From Phycisphaeraceae bacterium (GTDB lineage: Bacteria > Planctomycetota > Phycisphaerae > Phycisphaerales > Phycisphaeraceae), in assembly GCA_029260615.1 (NCBI GenBank), contig JAJDCX010000006.1:37679-101678 (forward strand): a stretch of 64,000 bases of DNA. Direction: 5' to 3'. Shown here piece by piece: positions 17,627-25,924 of the stretch (positions are counted from its first letter, which is position 1; each line of letters opens with the position of its first letter). The translations under genes and the position numbers were made by a program. The notes below the pieces were generated by a model. That model did no database searches. It was given only the letters and a program-made list of their open reading frames with translations, and had not been told where the DNA came from.

Positions 17627-17811
17627 CAGAATATCGCACAATCTAAGGTTTACCCAGCTTAACCCAAGCCTAAATATGCGGTTAGGCCCCGGCGTGGGAT
17701 ATCTGCAGCCTGGGGCCAATTTTATTGATGACAGACGGCCGACCAACGGTTACGGTGGTCACGCTGTACCACAGGGGGAAAACGCAATGCACACTCAAGG
17801 AGCAATTCCCT

Positions 17812-18666
17812 ATGGCTTTTATCTTTCGCCTCCCGTCTGCCTTGCCTGCGATGTGGCTGGTTGTCTCCGTGGCATTGCTCTGCCCGAACCACGCCCAGGC
17901 TCAAGAAGCGCCTCAAAGCCAGCCCGATGAGTTGTCAGCCTTTGAAACGCACGTCTTTGACGACGGGCAGGGCCGCACATTGCCGTACCGCCTGCTGGCT
18001 CCAAGCGATGTCCAAGGCCCAAGCCCCGTGCTATTGTTTCTGCACGGTGCCGGCGAACGCGGGGATGACAACGCCAGGCAACTGATCCACGGGAAAACCC
18101 TCCTCCTGAAAGCCGCCCGTGACTTCGGCTGCATCGTCGTCGCACCCCAGTGCCCAGCAGGAAGCAAGTGGAGCGTCGTAGACTGGACTCAGGACAAAGT
18201 CACCTTCTCCGACGAGCCGTCCGAACCGATGCAACTGACGCTCGCTTTGATCGATCAACTAGCTGAACAATATGACGTGGATAACAACCGGCTCTACATC
18301 ATGGGCCTGTCGATGGGTGGCTACGGAACATGGGACACAATCTATCGACAGCCCGACCGATTCGCCGCGGCAGCACCGATCTGTGGCGGCGCTGACACCG
18401 CCCAGGCACAGAAGATTACACACGTCCCCGTCTGGGCGTTCCACGGCGATGCCGACCCGGTCGTCTCCGTTGAACTCACCCGAGCCATGATCCAGGCAAT
18501 TAAAGACGCCGGCGGAGACCCCAGGTACACCGAATACCCCGACACCGGCCACAATAGCTGGACACCCGCATTCGCCGAGCCCGAACTGCTCCCTTGGCTG
18601 ACTTCTCAAAGCCTCGATAACGACGCCGCACAGACACAACCCCAGGCCCAGCCGCAACCCGAATAA
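17812..18666 (+). CDS. Secreted alpha/beta-hydrolase, PHB-depolymerase/feruloyl-esterase-like
   Basis: A 284-residue protein with a signal peptide (LPAMWLVVSVALLCPNHAQA). The start at 17812 has AGGAG 9 bases upstream. Fold features are LLFLHGAGERGDD (oxyanion-hole region), nucleophile elbow GLSMGGYGTWD (G-x-S-x-G), acid in HGDADPVV and catalytic His in YPDTGHNSW. This pattern is typical of secreted esterases/peptidases of the LpqC/ESTHER type that act on polysaccharide esters. Substrate is not predictable. The last 25 residues are a Gln/Pro-rich tail. It is preceded by the candidate RNA region and appears monocistronic. Confidence 0.85.
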   Translation: MAFIFRLPSALPAMWLVVSVALLCPNHAQAQEAPQSQPDELSAFETHVFDDGQGRTLPYRLLAPSDVQGPSPVLLFLHGAGERGDDNARQLIHGKTLLLKAARDFGCIVVAPQCPAGSKWSVVDWTQDKVTFSDEPSEPMQLTLALIDQLAEQYDVDNNRLYIMGLSMGGYGTWDTIYRQPDRFAAAAPICGGADTAQAQKITHVPVWAFHGDADPVVSVELTRAMIQAIKDAGGDPRYTEYPDTGHNSWTPAFAEPELLPWLTSQSLDNDAAQTQPQAQPQPE

Positions 18667-18753
18667 GACATCCGATTACAACACCCAGTAAGCCACCGCC
18701 CAAAAAAAACAATCGCATCGCCCGTGACCTTTCTAGGGACTACTATCTGTCGC

Positions 18754-19641
18754 ATGTACTGTGATTTGCATACCCACTCGACCGCCTCCGACGGCACCGA
18801 CGCCCCCGGCGACCTCCCCATGCTCGCCAAACAGGCGGGGCTCTCGGCTATCGCACTGACAGATCACGACACCACCGACGGTCTCGCCGAATTCCTCGCC
18901 GCCGCGAAAATCGCCCGCATCAGGGCCGTCCCCGGCATCGAACTCTCCGCCGATCCCGCCATACTCCACGCCGACACCGACCCCAGTCCCGATCAACCCC
19001 CCAGGCTCGGCACATTGCACCTGTTGGGCTACTTCATCCAACCCGAGGCACCGCTGCTCGCCGAAGTCCAGGCCCATCTGCGCGAAGCCCGCGCACAGCG
19101 CAACCCCCAGATGATCGCCCGCCTCAACGAACTGGGCATGGACATCCACTACGACGAGGTCATCCAAATCGCCGGCGGCAACATCGTCGGCCGACCCCAC
19201 ATCGGGCAGGTCCTGATGCAGAAGGGCTACGTCAAGTCGATCCACGAGGCGTTCTCCCGCTATCTCGGCGGACGCGGCGAGGCCTATGTACGCAAGGACC
19301 GGCTATCCGCCGAGCAAGCCATCCAAGCGATCCACGACGCCGACGGGCTGGCGGTCCTCGCACACCCCACACAACTGGGCCTCGAATCCGCTTCACAACT
19401 CGAACACGCGGTCGCAAGGCTCAAAACGCTGGGCCTGGACGGCATGGAGACCCGCCACAGCGATCACCACCCACGCGACACCGAGCGGTTTTCCAAGCTG
19501 GCCACCAAGCTCAACCTCCTCACCACCGGCGGCAGCGACTACCACGGCTCACGCAAAACCCTCGCGCTGGGCTGCCAAAAAGTCCCGCTCTCCGTATACG
19601 AAGACCTCTTGGAATCCCACCGCCAGCGCATCGGTGGGTAG
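18754..19641 (+). CDS. PHP-domain phosphoesterase, RNase AM / nucleoside bisphosphate phosphatase type
   Basis: A 295-residue cytoplasmic metalloenzyme. The start at 18754 puts the first metal motif, DLHTHSTASDGT, at the N-terminus as in the TrpH/YciV (RnmA) family. Other motifs are LTDHDTTDG, PGIELSA, the long insertion with GRPHIGQVL, LAHP, METRHSDH and GGSDYHG. Together these give the trinuclear metal site. Family members remove 5'-nucleotides from short RNAs or hydrolyse 3',5'-bisphosphonucleotides. No ribosome site is evident upstream. The next gene is 213 bases away and has its own promoter. Confidence 0.88.
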   Translation: MYCDLHTHSTASDGTDAPGDLPMLAKQAGLSAIALTDHDTTDGLAEFLAAAKIARIRAVPGIELSADPAILHADTDPSPDQPPRLGTLHLLGYFIQPEAPLLAEVQAHLREARAQRNPQMIARLNELGMDIHYDEVIQIAGGNIVGRPHIGQVLMQKGYVKSIHEAFSRYLGGRGEAYVRKDRLSAEQAIQAIHDADGLAVLAHPTQLGLESASQLEHAVARLKTLGLDGMETRHSDHHPRDTERFSKLATKLNLLTTGGSDYHGSRKTLALGCQKVPLSVYEDLLESHRQRIGG

Positions 19642-19763
19642 ATATCGGTTCATAAAACATCTCGACCCGATGCATCAAGACTCCCCCCAGCCCCAAGATG
19701 AGTGCGTGGTAGCCAAGGCCATTAAATCTCCCCATTTTTACACGCCGTTTGACCCTGTTTTAC

Positions 19764-19791
19764 TTGGATCGCGTGGGCCACGACCTATAAT
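19764..19791 (+). promoter_or_regulatory. Sigma-70-like promoter of the CMP-kinase-like gene
   Basis: A perfect -10 (TATAAT, 19786-19791) lies 16 bases after TTGGAT (19764-19769). The predicted start near 19798 gives a leader of about 57 bases. Confidence 0.55.
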
Positions 19792-19816
19792 TGGGATAGG
19801 CAAAGGCGGCATGTCA

Positions 19817-19838
19817 GACGCGCCATCGCAGGCGCGTC
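19817..19838 (+). promoter_or_regulatory. Leader hairpin just upstream of the ribosome site
   Basis: A perfect 8-bp stem, GACGCGCC/GGCGCGTC, with loop ATCGCA ends 5 bases before the AAAGGAG ribosome site of the gene at 19855. There is no T-run after it, so it is more likely a leader structure affecting stability or translation than a terminator. Confidence 0.5.
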
Positions 19839-19854
19839 AATAAAGGAGCGTGTC

Positions 19855-20586
19855 ATGAGCAGGCTCAACCCGATCCTCGCTGCGGTGCGATCTCACGTCC
19901 ACACCATCAGCGACACCCCGGCAACACCCCAGCACGCATCGCCTTTCATCACCATCAGCCGGGAGGCCGGTGCCGGCGGCCGCACCCTGATGCGCCGACT
20001 GATCGACCGCCTCACCGAGTTAGACCCCGCCAACTCCGAACGAGCATCCTGGGCCGGGTTCGACAGAGAACTGGTCGAGAAAGTCGCCAAAGACCACAAC
20101 CTCCACAAGACCCTGGTCAACCTGCTGGGCGATCAATGCCACTCCTGGCTGTACGACGTCTTCGCCGGCCTATCCGCGCAGACCACCGAATCCCAGGTCT
20201 ATCGCAGGGTTGCCGAGACGATCCGGGCACTGGCCATCGGCGGCCGGGCCGTGATCGTCGGACGAGGCGGGGTCTTCGTCACCCAGAACATGCCCTGTGG
20301 TGTACACATCCAGGTCGTCGCGCCGTTCGAGCACCGGGCCCAACAGATGGCTCGCGTGTTAAACACCGACCTGAAACACGCCACCCACGAGGTCCGACGG
20401 ATCGAACAAAACCGCGCCTCTTTCTACCACCGCTACTGGCCGGACACGCCCCTGTCACCCAGCATCTTCACCGCCACCTTCAACAGCGCCGCGATCAGCG
20501 AAACCAAAATGGTCGATGCCATTCTCCCGCTCATCCCCGGGTTCAAGACAGGCAAAAAGCATCGCGACGCCGGCGTAGTGGTGTGA
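19855..20586 (+). CDS. Cytidylate-kinase-like family protein
   Basis: A 243-residue protein of the cytidylate_kin2 family. The P-loop region reads ITISREAGAGGRTLMRRL, where the usual GKST end is replaced by GGRT as in that family. GFDRELVEKVA and VGRGGVFVTQNMPCGVHIQVVAPFE follow, the latter giving the NMP-kinase core strand. The C-terminal helix has R-R-I-E-Q-N-R-A-S-F-Y. Family members are widespread in planctomycetes and deltaproteobacteria. Phosphotransfer to CMP is plausible but unproven. AAAGGAG upstream fixes the ATG at 19855. Confidence 0.85.
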   Translation: MSRLNPILAAVRSHVHTISDTPATPQHASPFITISREAGAGGRTLMRRLIDRLTELDPANSERASWAGFDRELVEKVAKDHNLHKTLVNLLGDQCHSWLYDVFAGLSAQTTESQVYRRVAETIRALAIGGRAVIVGRGGVFVTQNMPCGVHIQVVAPFEHRAQQMARVLNTDLKHATHEVRRIEQNRASFYHRYWPDTPLSPSIFTATFNSAAISETKMVDAILPLIPGFKTGKKHRDAGVVV

Positions 20587-20886
20587 TACCCCAAACCCGA
20601 CAGCGCCCGCCATCTCTTTCTTTATTGATGAGATCCCCCTGATTCGTGACCCCTCAAACTCCCCAGTCTTCCCCGCGCCCTACGCATCCTACTCAGTGAA
20701 ACCTCCCAAGCCCCTCCCGCTTGGACGCCGGCGACCTCCACACCAAAACCCCATCGACAACCCTCAAAGCCCCTTGGCTCCACCCAAAGCCGGCTTTTTA
20801 TCGGCGTTCGCCTTAACGGACCGATGTGTCTACTATATGCGGTCCCAAAAAACACAACCCTACCTATACGAATCGAGATTCAACCG
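20587..20886. other. Intergenic region, no gene seen
   Basis: About 300 C-rich bases before the desaturase. An AAAGCCGGCTTTTTATCGG stretch (about 20786-20804) could form a weak hairpin with a T-run. No open frame with a ribosome site is present. Confidence 0.45.
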
Positions 20887-21873
20887 ATGACCGACACCAA
20901 CGCTGTAGTACAAACCAAGCCACGCCGTGGCGGGATCGAATGGGGCAACCTCAACTGGTCCGTCATCATCGGCATCGGCGGGATGCACATCATCGCGCTG
21001 GGCGCGTTTATCCCCGGGACGTTCTCGTGGAGCGGCTTGCTGATGGGCGCGTTTCTCTCATGGGTCACCGCAGGCGTCGGCATCACGCTCTGCTACCACC
21101 GCCTGCTCACACACCGATCTTTCAAAACCCCTAAGTGGTTCGAGTACATCCTCACCACCTGCGGCTGCCTCGCCTGGCAGGGTGGGCCCGTCACATGGGT
21201 CGGCGTACACCGCCTGCACCACAAGCACTCCGACACGGACATGGACCCGCACTCCCCGAATCACGGCTTCACCTGGGCACACATGCTCTGGACCCTCCAC
21301 GACAAAGTCGAAGGCATCAACGGCCACGACGCCGCTAAGGACCTCCTACGTGACAACGGCCTACGGCTATTAGATAAATACTTCTGGGTCCCCCAGTTCG
21401 TCTTATCCGCCGCCCTGATCGGCATCGGTTACGCCATCGGCGGCTGGGCCCTCGCCCTATCCTGGGTCATCTGGGCCGTCGCCGTCCGCACCGTCTTCGT
21501 CTACCACGGCACATGGTTCGTCAACTCCGCAGCACACACTTGGGGCTACCAGAACTACGAGGAGACCGGCGAGAAATCCACCAACCTCTGGTGGGTCGCT
21601 CTCTGGAGCTTCGGCGAAGGCTGGCACAACAACCACCACGCCCACCCACGCTCCGCCGCACATGGCCTGCGCTGGTACGAACTGGACCCGACCTACTGGC
21701 TCATCAAGGCCATGTCATTCGTCGGCCTGGCACACACCATCGTCCTGCCACGCACCGACCAGATGCCCGACGCCACCGGCAAAAAATCACCCAAGCCCGC
21801 TCCTTCCACCACCACCGCGATCGACCCACCCGAAAACATCACAGTCTCAAGCGCCACCCCACCGGCAGCCTGA
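20887..21873 (+). CDS. Acyl-CoA delta-9 desaturase
   Basis: A 328-residue membrane di-iron enzyme that introduces a double bond into fatty acyl chains. The three histidine boxes are HRLLTH (H-x4-H), HRLHHKH (H-x2-HH) and HNNHHAH (H-x2-HH). Hydrophobic hairpins lie at about 20-65 and 165-205. The start at 20887 (MTDTNAV) matches family length; the frame is open further upstream but without a start supported by a ribosome site. The C-terminal 40 residues are a Pro/Thr/Ser-rich variable tail. It probably sets membrane fluidity, and no neighbour is functionally linked. Confidence 0.92.
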   Translation: MTDTNAVVQTKPRRGGIEWGNLNWSVIIGIGGMHIIALGAFIPGTFSWSGLLMGAFLSWVTAGVGITLCYHRLLTHRSFKTPKWFEYILTTCGCLAWQGGPVTWVGVHRLHHKHSDTDMDPHSPNHGFTWAHMLWTLHDKVEGINGHDAAKDLLRDNGLRLLDKYFWVPQFVLSAALIGIGYAIGGWALALSWVIWAVAVRTVFVYHGTWFVNSAAHTWGYQNYEETGEKSTNLWWVALWSFGEGWHNNHHAHPRSAAHGLRWYELDPTYWLIKAMSFVGLAHTIVLPRTDQMPDATGKKSPKPAPSTTTAIDPPENITVSSATPPAA

Positions 21874-21914
21874 GACAAGATCGAAATACACAGGTGGGGC
21901 CGACCGCATCACCT

Positions 21915-21932
21915 GTTGTAAATACATACAAC
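21915..21932. promoter_or_regulatory. Operator-like inverted repeat upstream of the MATE gene
   Basis: GTTGTA-N6-TACAAC is a perfect 18-bp dyad ending 38 bases before the MATE start codon. The spacing is right for a dimeric repressor site (TetR or MarR type). No regulator gene adjoins it. Confidence 0.4.
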
Positions 21933-21970
21933 CCGGACGATGTGGGCGGTAACCTGCCTACAATGCCGCC

Positions 21971-23407
21971 ATGCGCCGTCCAACAGACCCCCCATCCAAA
22001 GCCGTAGCCGTGTCCCTACCCTCGGACGCTGGACTACCCAAAGCACTCGGCGGCAAGCTCGCCGGGCTTTCGCTGCATCGGCAGGTCTGGGTGCTGGCGA
22101 TCTGGCCGTTGCTCGAACAGGTGATGGCCTTCACGGTCGGCACGGTCGATATGGGTCTCGCCGCACGGCTGAAACCCGAAGAACTCGCCATCGCGGCGAA
22201 CGATGCGCTGGGCGTTGCAGGCTACGTCGGCTGGCTGATGGGCATGATGATGGGCGCCGTCGGCATCGGGGCGTCTGCACTGGTCGCCCGCGCAATCGGT
22301 GGCCGGCACAAACGACTCGCAAACGCGGCATTGGGTCAAGCGATTTTATTAGCACTAGTCGTAGGTTTTGCCATAGGCCTGGTCGTATTTGTCCTGGCGG
22401 GCCCCATTGCTCAGATCATAGGGATACAAGGACAGGCCCTTGACCTATGCAAGACGTACTTAAAAATCATTACATTAGCCGCACCCCTAAGCGCGGTCCT
22501 TTTCGTCGGCGGGGCATGCCTGCGCGCCTCCGGTGACACACGAACCCCCTTCGGTGTGGTCGTCGTCGTCAACATCGTCAACATTATCGCCAGCCTCCTG
22601 TTCGTCTACGGCCCGGGGCCCATCGGCGGACACGGCGTCGCAGGGATCGCCGCTGGCACCGCCATCGCATGGGTCGTGGGTGCGGCGCTGACTCTCGTCG
22701 TCCTCCTACGCGGCAACAGCTTGATCAAACTCCGACTCGCAAGGCTCCGCCCCCACTGGCACACCGCGCGGCGGATCATCCACGTCACGACCCCCCAACT
22801 GTTCGAGAGCCTGGGCATCTGGGGCGGGAACTTCCTGGTCCTCATCATCATCGGCAGGCTCGCCACCGAAGGCCTGATGGGTTCACACATGTGGGCGGTG
22901 CGCCTCGAGTCCGCCAGCTTCCTCCCCGGTTTCGCGCTCGCCGGCGCCGCAGCCATCCTCGTCGGCCAATACCTCGGCGCAAACGACCCCGTTATGGCTC
23001 GACGCTCCGCACTCTACTGCTGCGCCATCGCCGCCGCCGTGATGTCACTCACCGGCCTGCTGTTCATCACTATCCCGCATCAGTTGATCGCACTATTCAC
23101 ACCCGTGCCGTTACACCAAGAGGTCGCCCCGCAACTCTTGTGGGTCTGCGGCTGGGTCCAGCCGTTCTTCGCCGTCGCGATCGTGCTCAGCCACGCGATC
23201 AAAGGCGCAGGCGACACACGCTCCACCATGGTCATCGGCTACGCAACCCTGTTCCTGGTCCGACTCCCTCTGGCCTACCTCCTGGGCATCTATTTCGGCC
23301 TGGGACTGGTCGGCGTGTGGTACGGCCTATGCTCCGAGATGGCCGTCCGTGGCCTGCTCTACGCCGCACGCTTCACGCAAAGCGGATGGCTCAAGACGCG
23401 CATATAA
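21971..23407 (+). CDS. MATE-family multidrug/sodium efflux transporter
   Basis: A 478-residue transporter with 12 predicted helices in two repeated halves (MatE domains at about 40-200 and 265-425). Signature stretches are FTVGTVDMGLAARL in helix 1 and LFVGGACLRASGDTRTPF, repeated in the second half as LSHAIKGAGDTRSTMVIGY. This internal duplication is typical of NorM/DinF-type exporters driven by Na+ or H+. The N-terminal 40 residues are hydrophilic. No strong ribosome site is seen. It may be controlled through the dyad at 21915-21932. Confidence 0.92.
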   Translation: MRRPTDPPSKAVAVSLPSDAGLPKALGGKLAGLSLHRQVWVLAIWPLLEQVMAFTVGTVDMGLAARLKPEELAIAANDALGVAGYVGWLMGMMMGAVGIGASALVARAIGGRHKRLANAALGQAILLALVVGFAIGLVVFVLAGPIAQIIGIQGQALDLCKTYLKIITLAAPLSAVLFVGGACLRASGDTRTPFGVVVVVNIVNIIASLLFVYGPGPIGGHGVAGIAAGTAIAWVVGAALTLVVLLRGNSLIKLRLARLRPHWHTARRIIHVTTPQLFESLGIWGGNFLVLIIIGRLATEGLMGSHMWAVRLESASFLPGFALAGAAAILVGQYLGANDPVMARRSALYCCAIAAAVMSLTGLLFITIPHQLIALFTPVPLHQEVAPQLLWVCGWVQPFFAVAIVLSHAIKGAGDTRSTMVIGYATLFLVRLPLAYLLGIYFGLGLVGVWYGLCSEMAVRGLLYAARFTQSGWLKTRI

Positions 23408-23524
23408 AAACAGCTCACACAGCCCTTCCAACAAACACTCGTTCTTAGAACGTGGGCTCGTCAGTCGGTTAGACGTGTGAACTATTTAAAGAATGATCCG
23501 AGAGTAATGTCAGCCCCGCAGACG

Positions 23525-23977
23525 TCACACGTTAAACAACCGTGTCTGCCTGGGATCATCCGACATGAAACTAAATGCCCCACCGATCCGATACGTCTTG
23601 CTCATCAATTGCATGACGTAGCAGACCTTGATCGGCAGCAACAACTCTTCCCCCGCCACCGATTCGAGATTGATCGTCAGGATCGCGTCCATCGGCACAT
23701 CGTGCTCGATCAACAGCCCCAACCCGTTCAACGACAGGTCCGTCACCCACCCGCGGTACAACGGCTTGAATTCGCCCGCCATCACCCCCAATGTCACCGG
23801 CGCATGGATCGCCCGCCGCATCGACGAGCGCAGGCCCATATCAAAGACCGCCTCATCGTCGAGACTATCCAACAGCCCCAACAGCCTCTGCCTGGGCCCG
23901 GCATCCAGTTGTTTTAAATCGCTTGCCACCGAATATCTATCGGCCGGTCCGGGCTCGGCCTTAGGCAGGCCAAGCAC
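23525..23977 (-). CDS. PilZ-domain protein
   Basis: A 150-residue protein. After an N-terminal helical region (residues 1-50) comes a PilZ domain. RRAIHAPVTL supplies the basic element, with only RR rather than R-x-x-x-R, and VTDLSLNGLGLL supplies D-x-S-x-x-G. The barrel continues to the C-terminus (IKVCYVMQLMSKTYRIGGAF). It is probably a cyclic di-GMP receptor. The start is GTG at 23977; no strong ribosome site is visible, so the true start could be internal. This is the second PilZ protein of the window. Confidence 0.8.
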   Translation of the reverse strand: MLGLPKAEPGPADRYSVASDLKQLDAGPRQRLLGLLDSLDDEAVFDMGLRSSMRRAIHAPVTLGVMAGEFKPLYRGWVTDLSLNGLGLLIEHDVPMDAILTINLESVAGEELLLPIKVCYVMQLMSKTYRIGGAFSFMSDDPRQTRLFNV

Positions 23978-24204
23978 AGAAACGGGATGAACCTAAACCC
24001 AGCGGGCCCGTAACCGTCACCCCTTACCCCGCCCGACTCTCCATCCCAACCCGCACGACTGCCCGCCCCCACCCAGATGGGCACCGCGGGCCAGCCAATT
24101 ATTAGTAGATCATAGATCCACACGCCACCCAACAGACCGTAATCAACGATCCCCTACCGAGCCAGTTCCCCGACGCCGGGGGCCCGTGCGGATACACTTT
24201 GCCA

Positions 24205-25116
24205 ATGGACCTCCTGCTCCACGACGCAACCCCGCTCTCACTGGACCGCCCAGTCATCATGGGCATCTTGAACCTGACCCCCGACAGCTTCTCCGACGGC
24301 GGGCAGCACAACGCCCCCAACCAAGCGGTCCAACACAGCCTGGCGATGGCCTCGCAAGGGGCGAACATCATCGACGTCGGCGGCGAATCCACCCGCCCAG
24401 GTGCCCAACGAATCAGCAGCGAAGAACAGATCGCCCGGGTCGTCCCTGTGATCCAGGCCCTGCGTCAAAGACTCGACGACACCCACCGAACGGTCCAGAT
24501 CAGCATCGACACCACCCGCGCAGATGTCGCCGCCGCCGCGGTGGATGCCGGCGCGACAATCATCAACGACGTCAGTGCCGGCCGAGAAGACCCCGCCATC
24601 CTCACCCTCGCAGCCGAACACCGCCTCCCGATCATCCTGATGCACATGCAGGGCAAGCCGGCCACCATGCAGGATAAGCCCGCATACACCGACATCATCG
24701 CCCAGGTCCGAGATTTCCTACTCGGACGCGCCCAGGCCGCCCTTGATGCCGGGGCCGACCGCAGACAGATCATCCTGGACCCAGGCATCGGCTTCGGAAA
24801 AACCACCGAACACAACCTCACCCTCCTGCGATCCCTCCCAGACCTCGTCGCCCTGGGCTACCCCATCCTGATCGGTGCCAGCCGCAAACGCTTCCTCAGC
24901 GAGTTCGGCATAATCTCAAAAAGTACTACTGCCACAACTGGCAGTAGGGCAGGGGGGGACAATCCTTGTAACAGGCTGGGAGGAACCTGTGCGATCACCG
25001 CTCACTGTGTCGCCGCCGGTGTCGCACTGCTTCGGGTCCACGATGTCGCCCCCAACCGCCAGGCCGCGGACCTCGCCTGGGCTCTCAAAGGCCTCGACAG
25101 GCGAAAAATCTCGTAA
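24205..25116 (+). CDS. folP: Dihydropteroate synthase
   Basis: A 303-residue TIM-barrel enzyme of folate synthesis that joins p-aminobenzoate to the pterin diphosphate. Motifs are MGILNLTPDSFSDGG, DVGGESTRPGA, IINDVSAG, LILDPGIGFGKT with its family-typical start, IGASRKRF and, near the end, RVHDV. The ATG at 24205 is preferred to a TTG two codons upstream. Between FLSEFGI and RLGGT lies an atypical stretch of about 20 residues (Ser/Thr/Gly-rich), encoded by DNA with a perfect palindrome (24926-24947) and different codon use. It falls in a surface loop region, so activity may be kept. Confidence 0.93.
   Translation: MDLLLHDATPLSLDRPVIMGILNLTPDSFSDGGQHNAPNQAVQHSLAMASQGANIIDVGGESTRPGAQRISSEEQIARVVPVIQALRQRLDDTHRTVQISIDTTRADVAAAAVDAGATIINDVSAGREDPAILTLAAEHRLPIILMHMQGKPATMQDKPAYTDIIAQVRDFLLGRAQAALDAGADRRQIILDPGIGFGKTTEHNLTLLRSLPDLVALGYPILIGASRKRFLSEFGIISKSTTATTGSRAGGDNPCNRLGGTCAITAHCVAAGVALLRVHDVAPNRQAADLAWALKGLDRRKIS
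24921..24960 (+). repeat. Palindromic insert inside folP
   Basis: A 9-bp perfect stem, CTACTGCCA/TGGCAGTAG, with tetraloop CAAC sits at 24926-24947 and is followed by a G-run (24951-24957). It lies in frame within folP, where the family sequence is normally shorter. It resembles in-frame palindromic elements known from other bacteria, but no second copy is seen in this window. Confidence 0.4.
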
Positions 25117-25445
25117 ATTTTCACTAACCGCCTAATTTCGTTAGGGAAATGTTCAGAGTGTGGATAAGTTGTGAATAACCCTGGGGTTGGGTGCCGTCTC
25201 GCCAGTACAGACCCGGCCCGGATTATAAGACGTTGGACCGACCAATATGCTATTAATTGCATGACATATATGAATTTAAGCGAGAATCACCCCGGCCTTC
25301 CATAACTTCAAGTGCGGACAAGAACTTTGGCGATAATACAGGTGTGAGGGGACACCCTAGCACCACCCGGTGCATGTGATCCCGGTAAGGCCCGGCATCA
25401 GGACTACAAGAACCGTTGGGCCATTGATTTGTTCAGGAGACAGTC
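25117..25445. other. Intergenic region with DnaA boxes and an AT-rich segment
   Basis: About 329 bases. Near the folP stop is a small hairpin (CCTAA/TTAGG, loop TTTCG). Two DnaA boxes follow at 25159-25178, then an AT-rich stretch (about 25240-25275). The 3' part carries a GGCGATAAT near 25330, which could be a -10 element for flgM. No open frame is supported. Confidence 0.55.
25159..25178 (-). promoter_or_regulatory. Two tandem DnaA boxes
   Basis: TGTGGATAA (25159-25167) and TGTGAATAA (25170-25178) are perfect matches, read on the minus strand, to the DnaA-box forms TTATCCACA and TTATTCACA. They have the same orientation and are spaced 11 bases start to start, about one helical turn. Confidence 0.6.
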
Positions 25446-25721
25446 ATGAGCGAAGTATCCCCCATCCACCGACCCGTCGCGCCAACGCTCGACCCAAACA
25501 CCCGAGCCGCACGCACACAGACTCGTACCGACACCACCAACCGTGGCGAAGACCAGGTCGAACTATCCAACACCGCGCAGCTACTCAGCAAGATCGCTGA
25601 TCTACCCGACGTCCGTCAGGACCTCGTCGACCGCGTCAAAGCCTCAATCGCCAACGGCACCTACGAGTCCGACGACAAGGCCGACGCCGCCATCGACAGC
25701 CTCCTCGATGACATCGCGTAA
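25446..25721 (+). CDS. flgM: FlgM-like anti-sigma-28 factor
   Basis: A 91-residue protein. The N-terminal half is low-complexity and probably unfolded. The C-terminal half matches the FlgM sigma-binding region: QVELSNTAQLLSKIADL, then RQDLVDRVKASIANGTYES, then a last helix AAIDSLLDDIA. FlgM holds FliA (sigma-28) inactive until the flagellar hook is complete and FlgM is exported. CAGGAGA lies 6 bases before the ATG. No other flagellar gene is nearby. A strong terminator follows, so it is monocistronic. Confidence 0.85.
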   Translation: MSEVSPIHRPVAPTLDPNTRAARTQTRTDTTNRGEDQVELSNTAQLLSKIADLPDVRQDLVDRVKASIANGTYESDDKADAAIDSLLDDIA

Positions 25722-25754
25722 ACCGTAGCAATCAAAAACATTCAAACACACCAG

Positions 25755-25781
25755 CCGCCCCCGCAACGGGGCGGTTTTTTT
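25755..25781 (+). terminator. Intrinsic terminator of flgM
   Basis: A perfect stem CCGCCCC/GGGGCGG (25755-25761 with 25768-25774) is followed by seven T. It lies 34 bases after the flgM stop. Confidence 0.9.
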
Positions 25782-25924
25782 ATCTACCACGCCTCTTAGA
25801 TTCATCGGATACAGGCGACCAGAAGAAAACCTCTTTAACCACACATCAATAGCCCATCGACACACCGTCCTCGGCGATTCTATGGGTACCTGCCCTATTT
25901 TCAATAGCCTCATACCACTGCGCC

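Larger units (their letters stand above)
16905..17811. other. Long intergenic region with a candidate RNA gene and a possible minus-strand mini-gene
   Basis: About 900 bases between the amidase start and the esterase start. Bases 17131-17325 hold a promoter-like pair, a branched inverted-repeat structure and a terminator (listed separately). Bases 17429-17626 hold a minus-strand terminator and a short open frame (listed separately). The remaining parts show no recognisable element. Confidence 0.6.

Noticed and set aside
25117..25445. Chromosomal replication origin at the DnaA boxes
   Set aside because: Only two boxes, no dnaA/dnaN/gyrB/rpmH neighbourhood, and by eye the plus strand looks C-richer than G on both sides, so no obvious skew switch. 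Kept as a regulatory-site finding.
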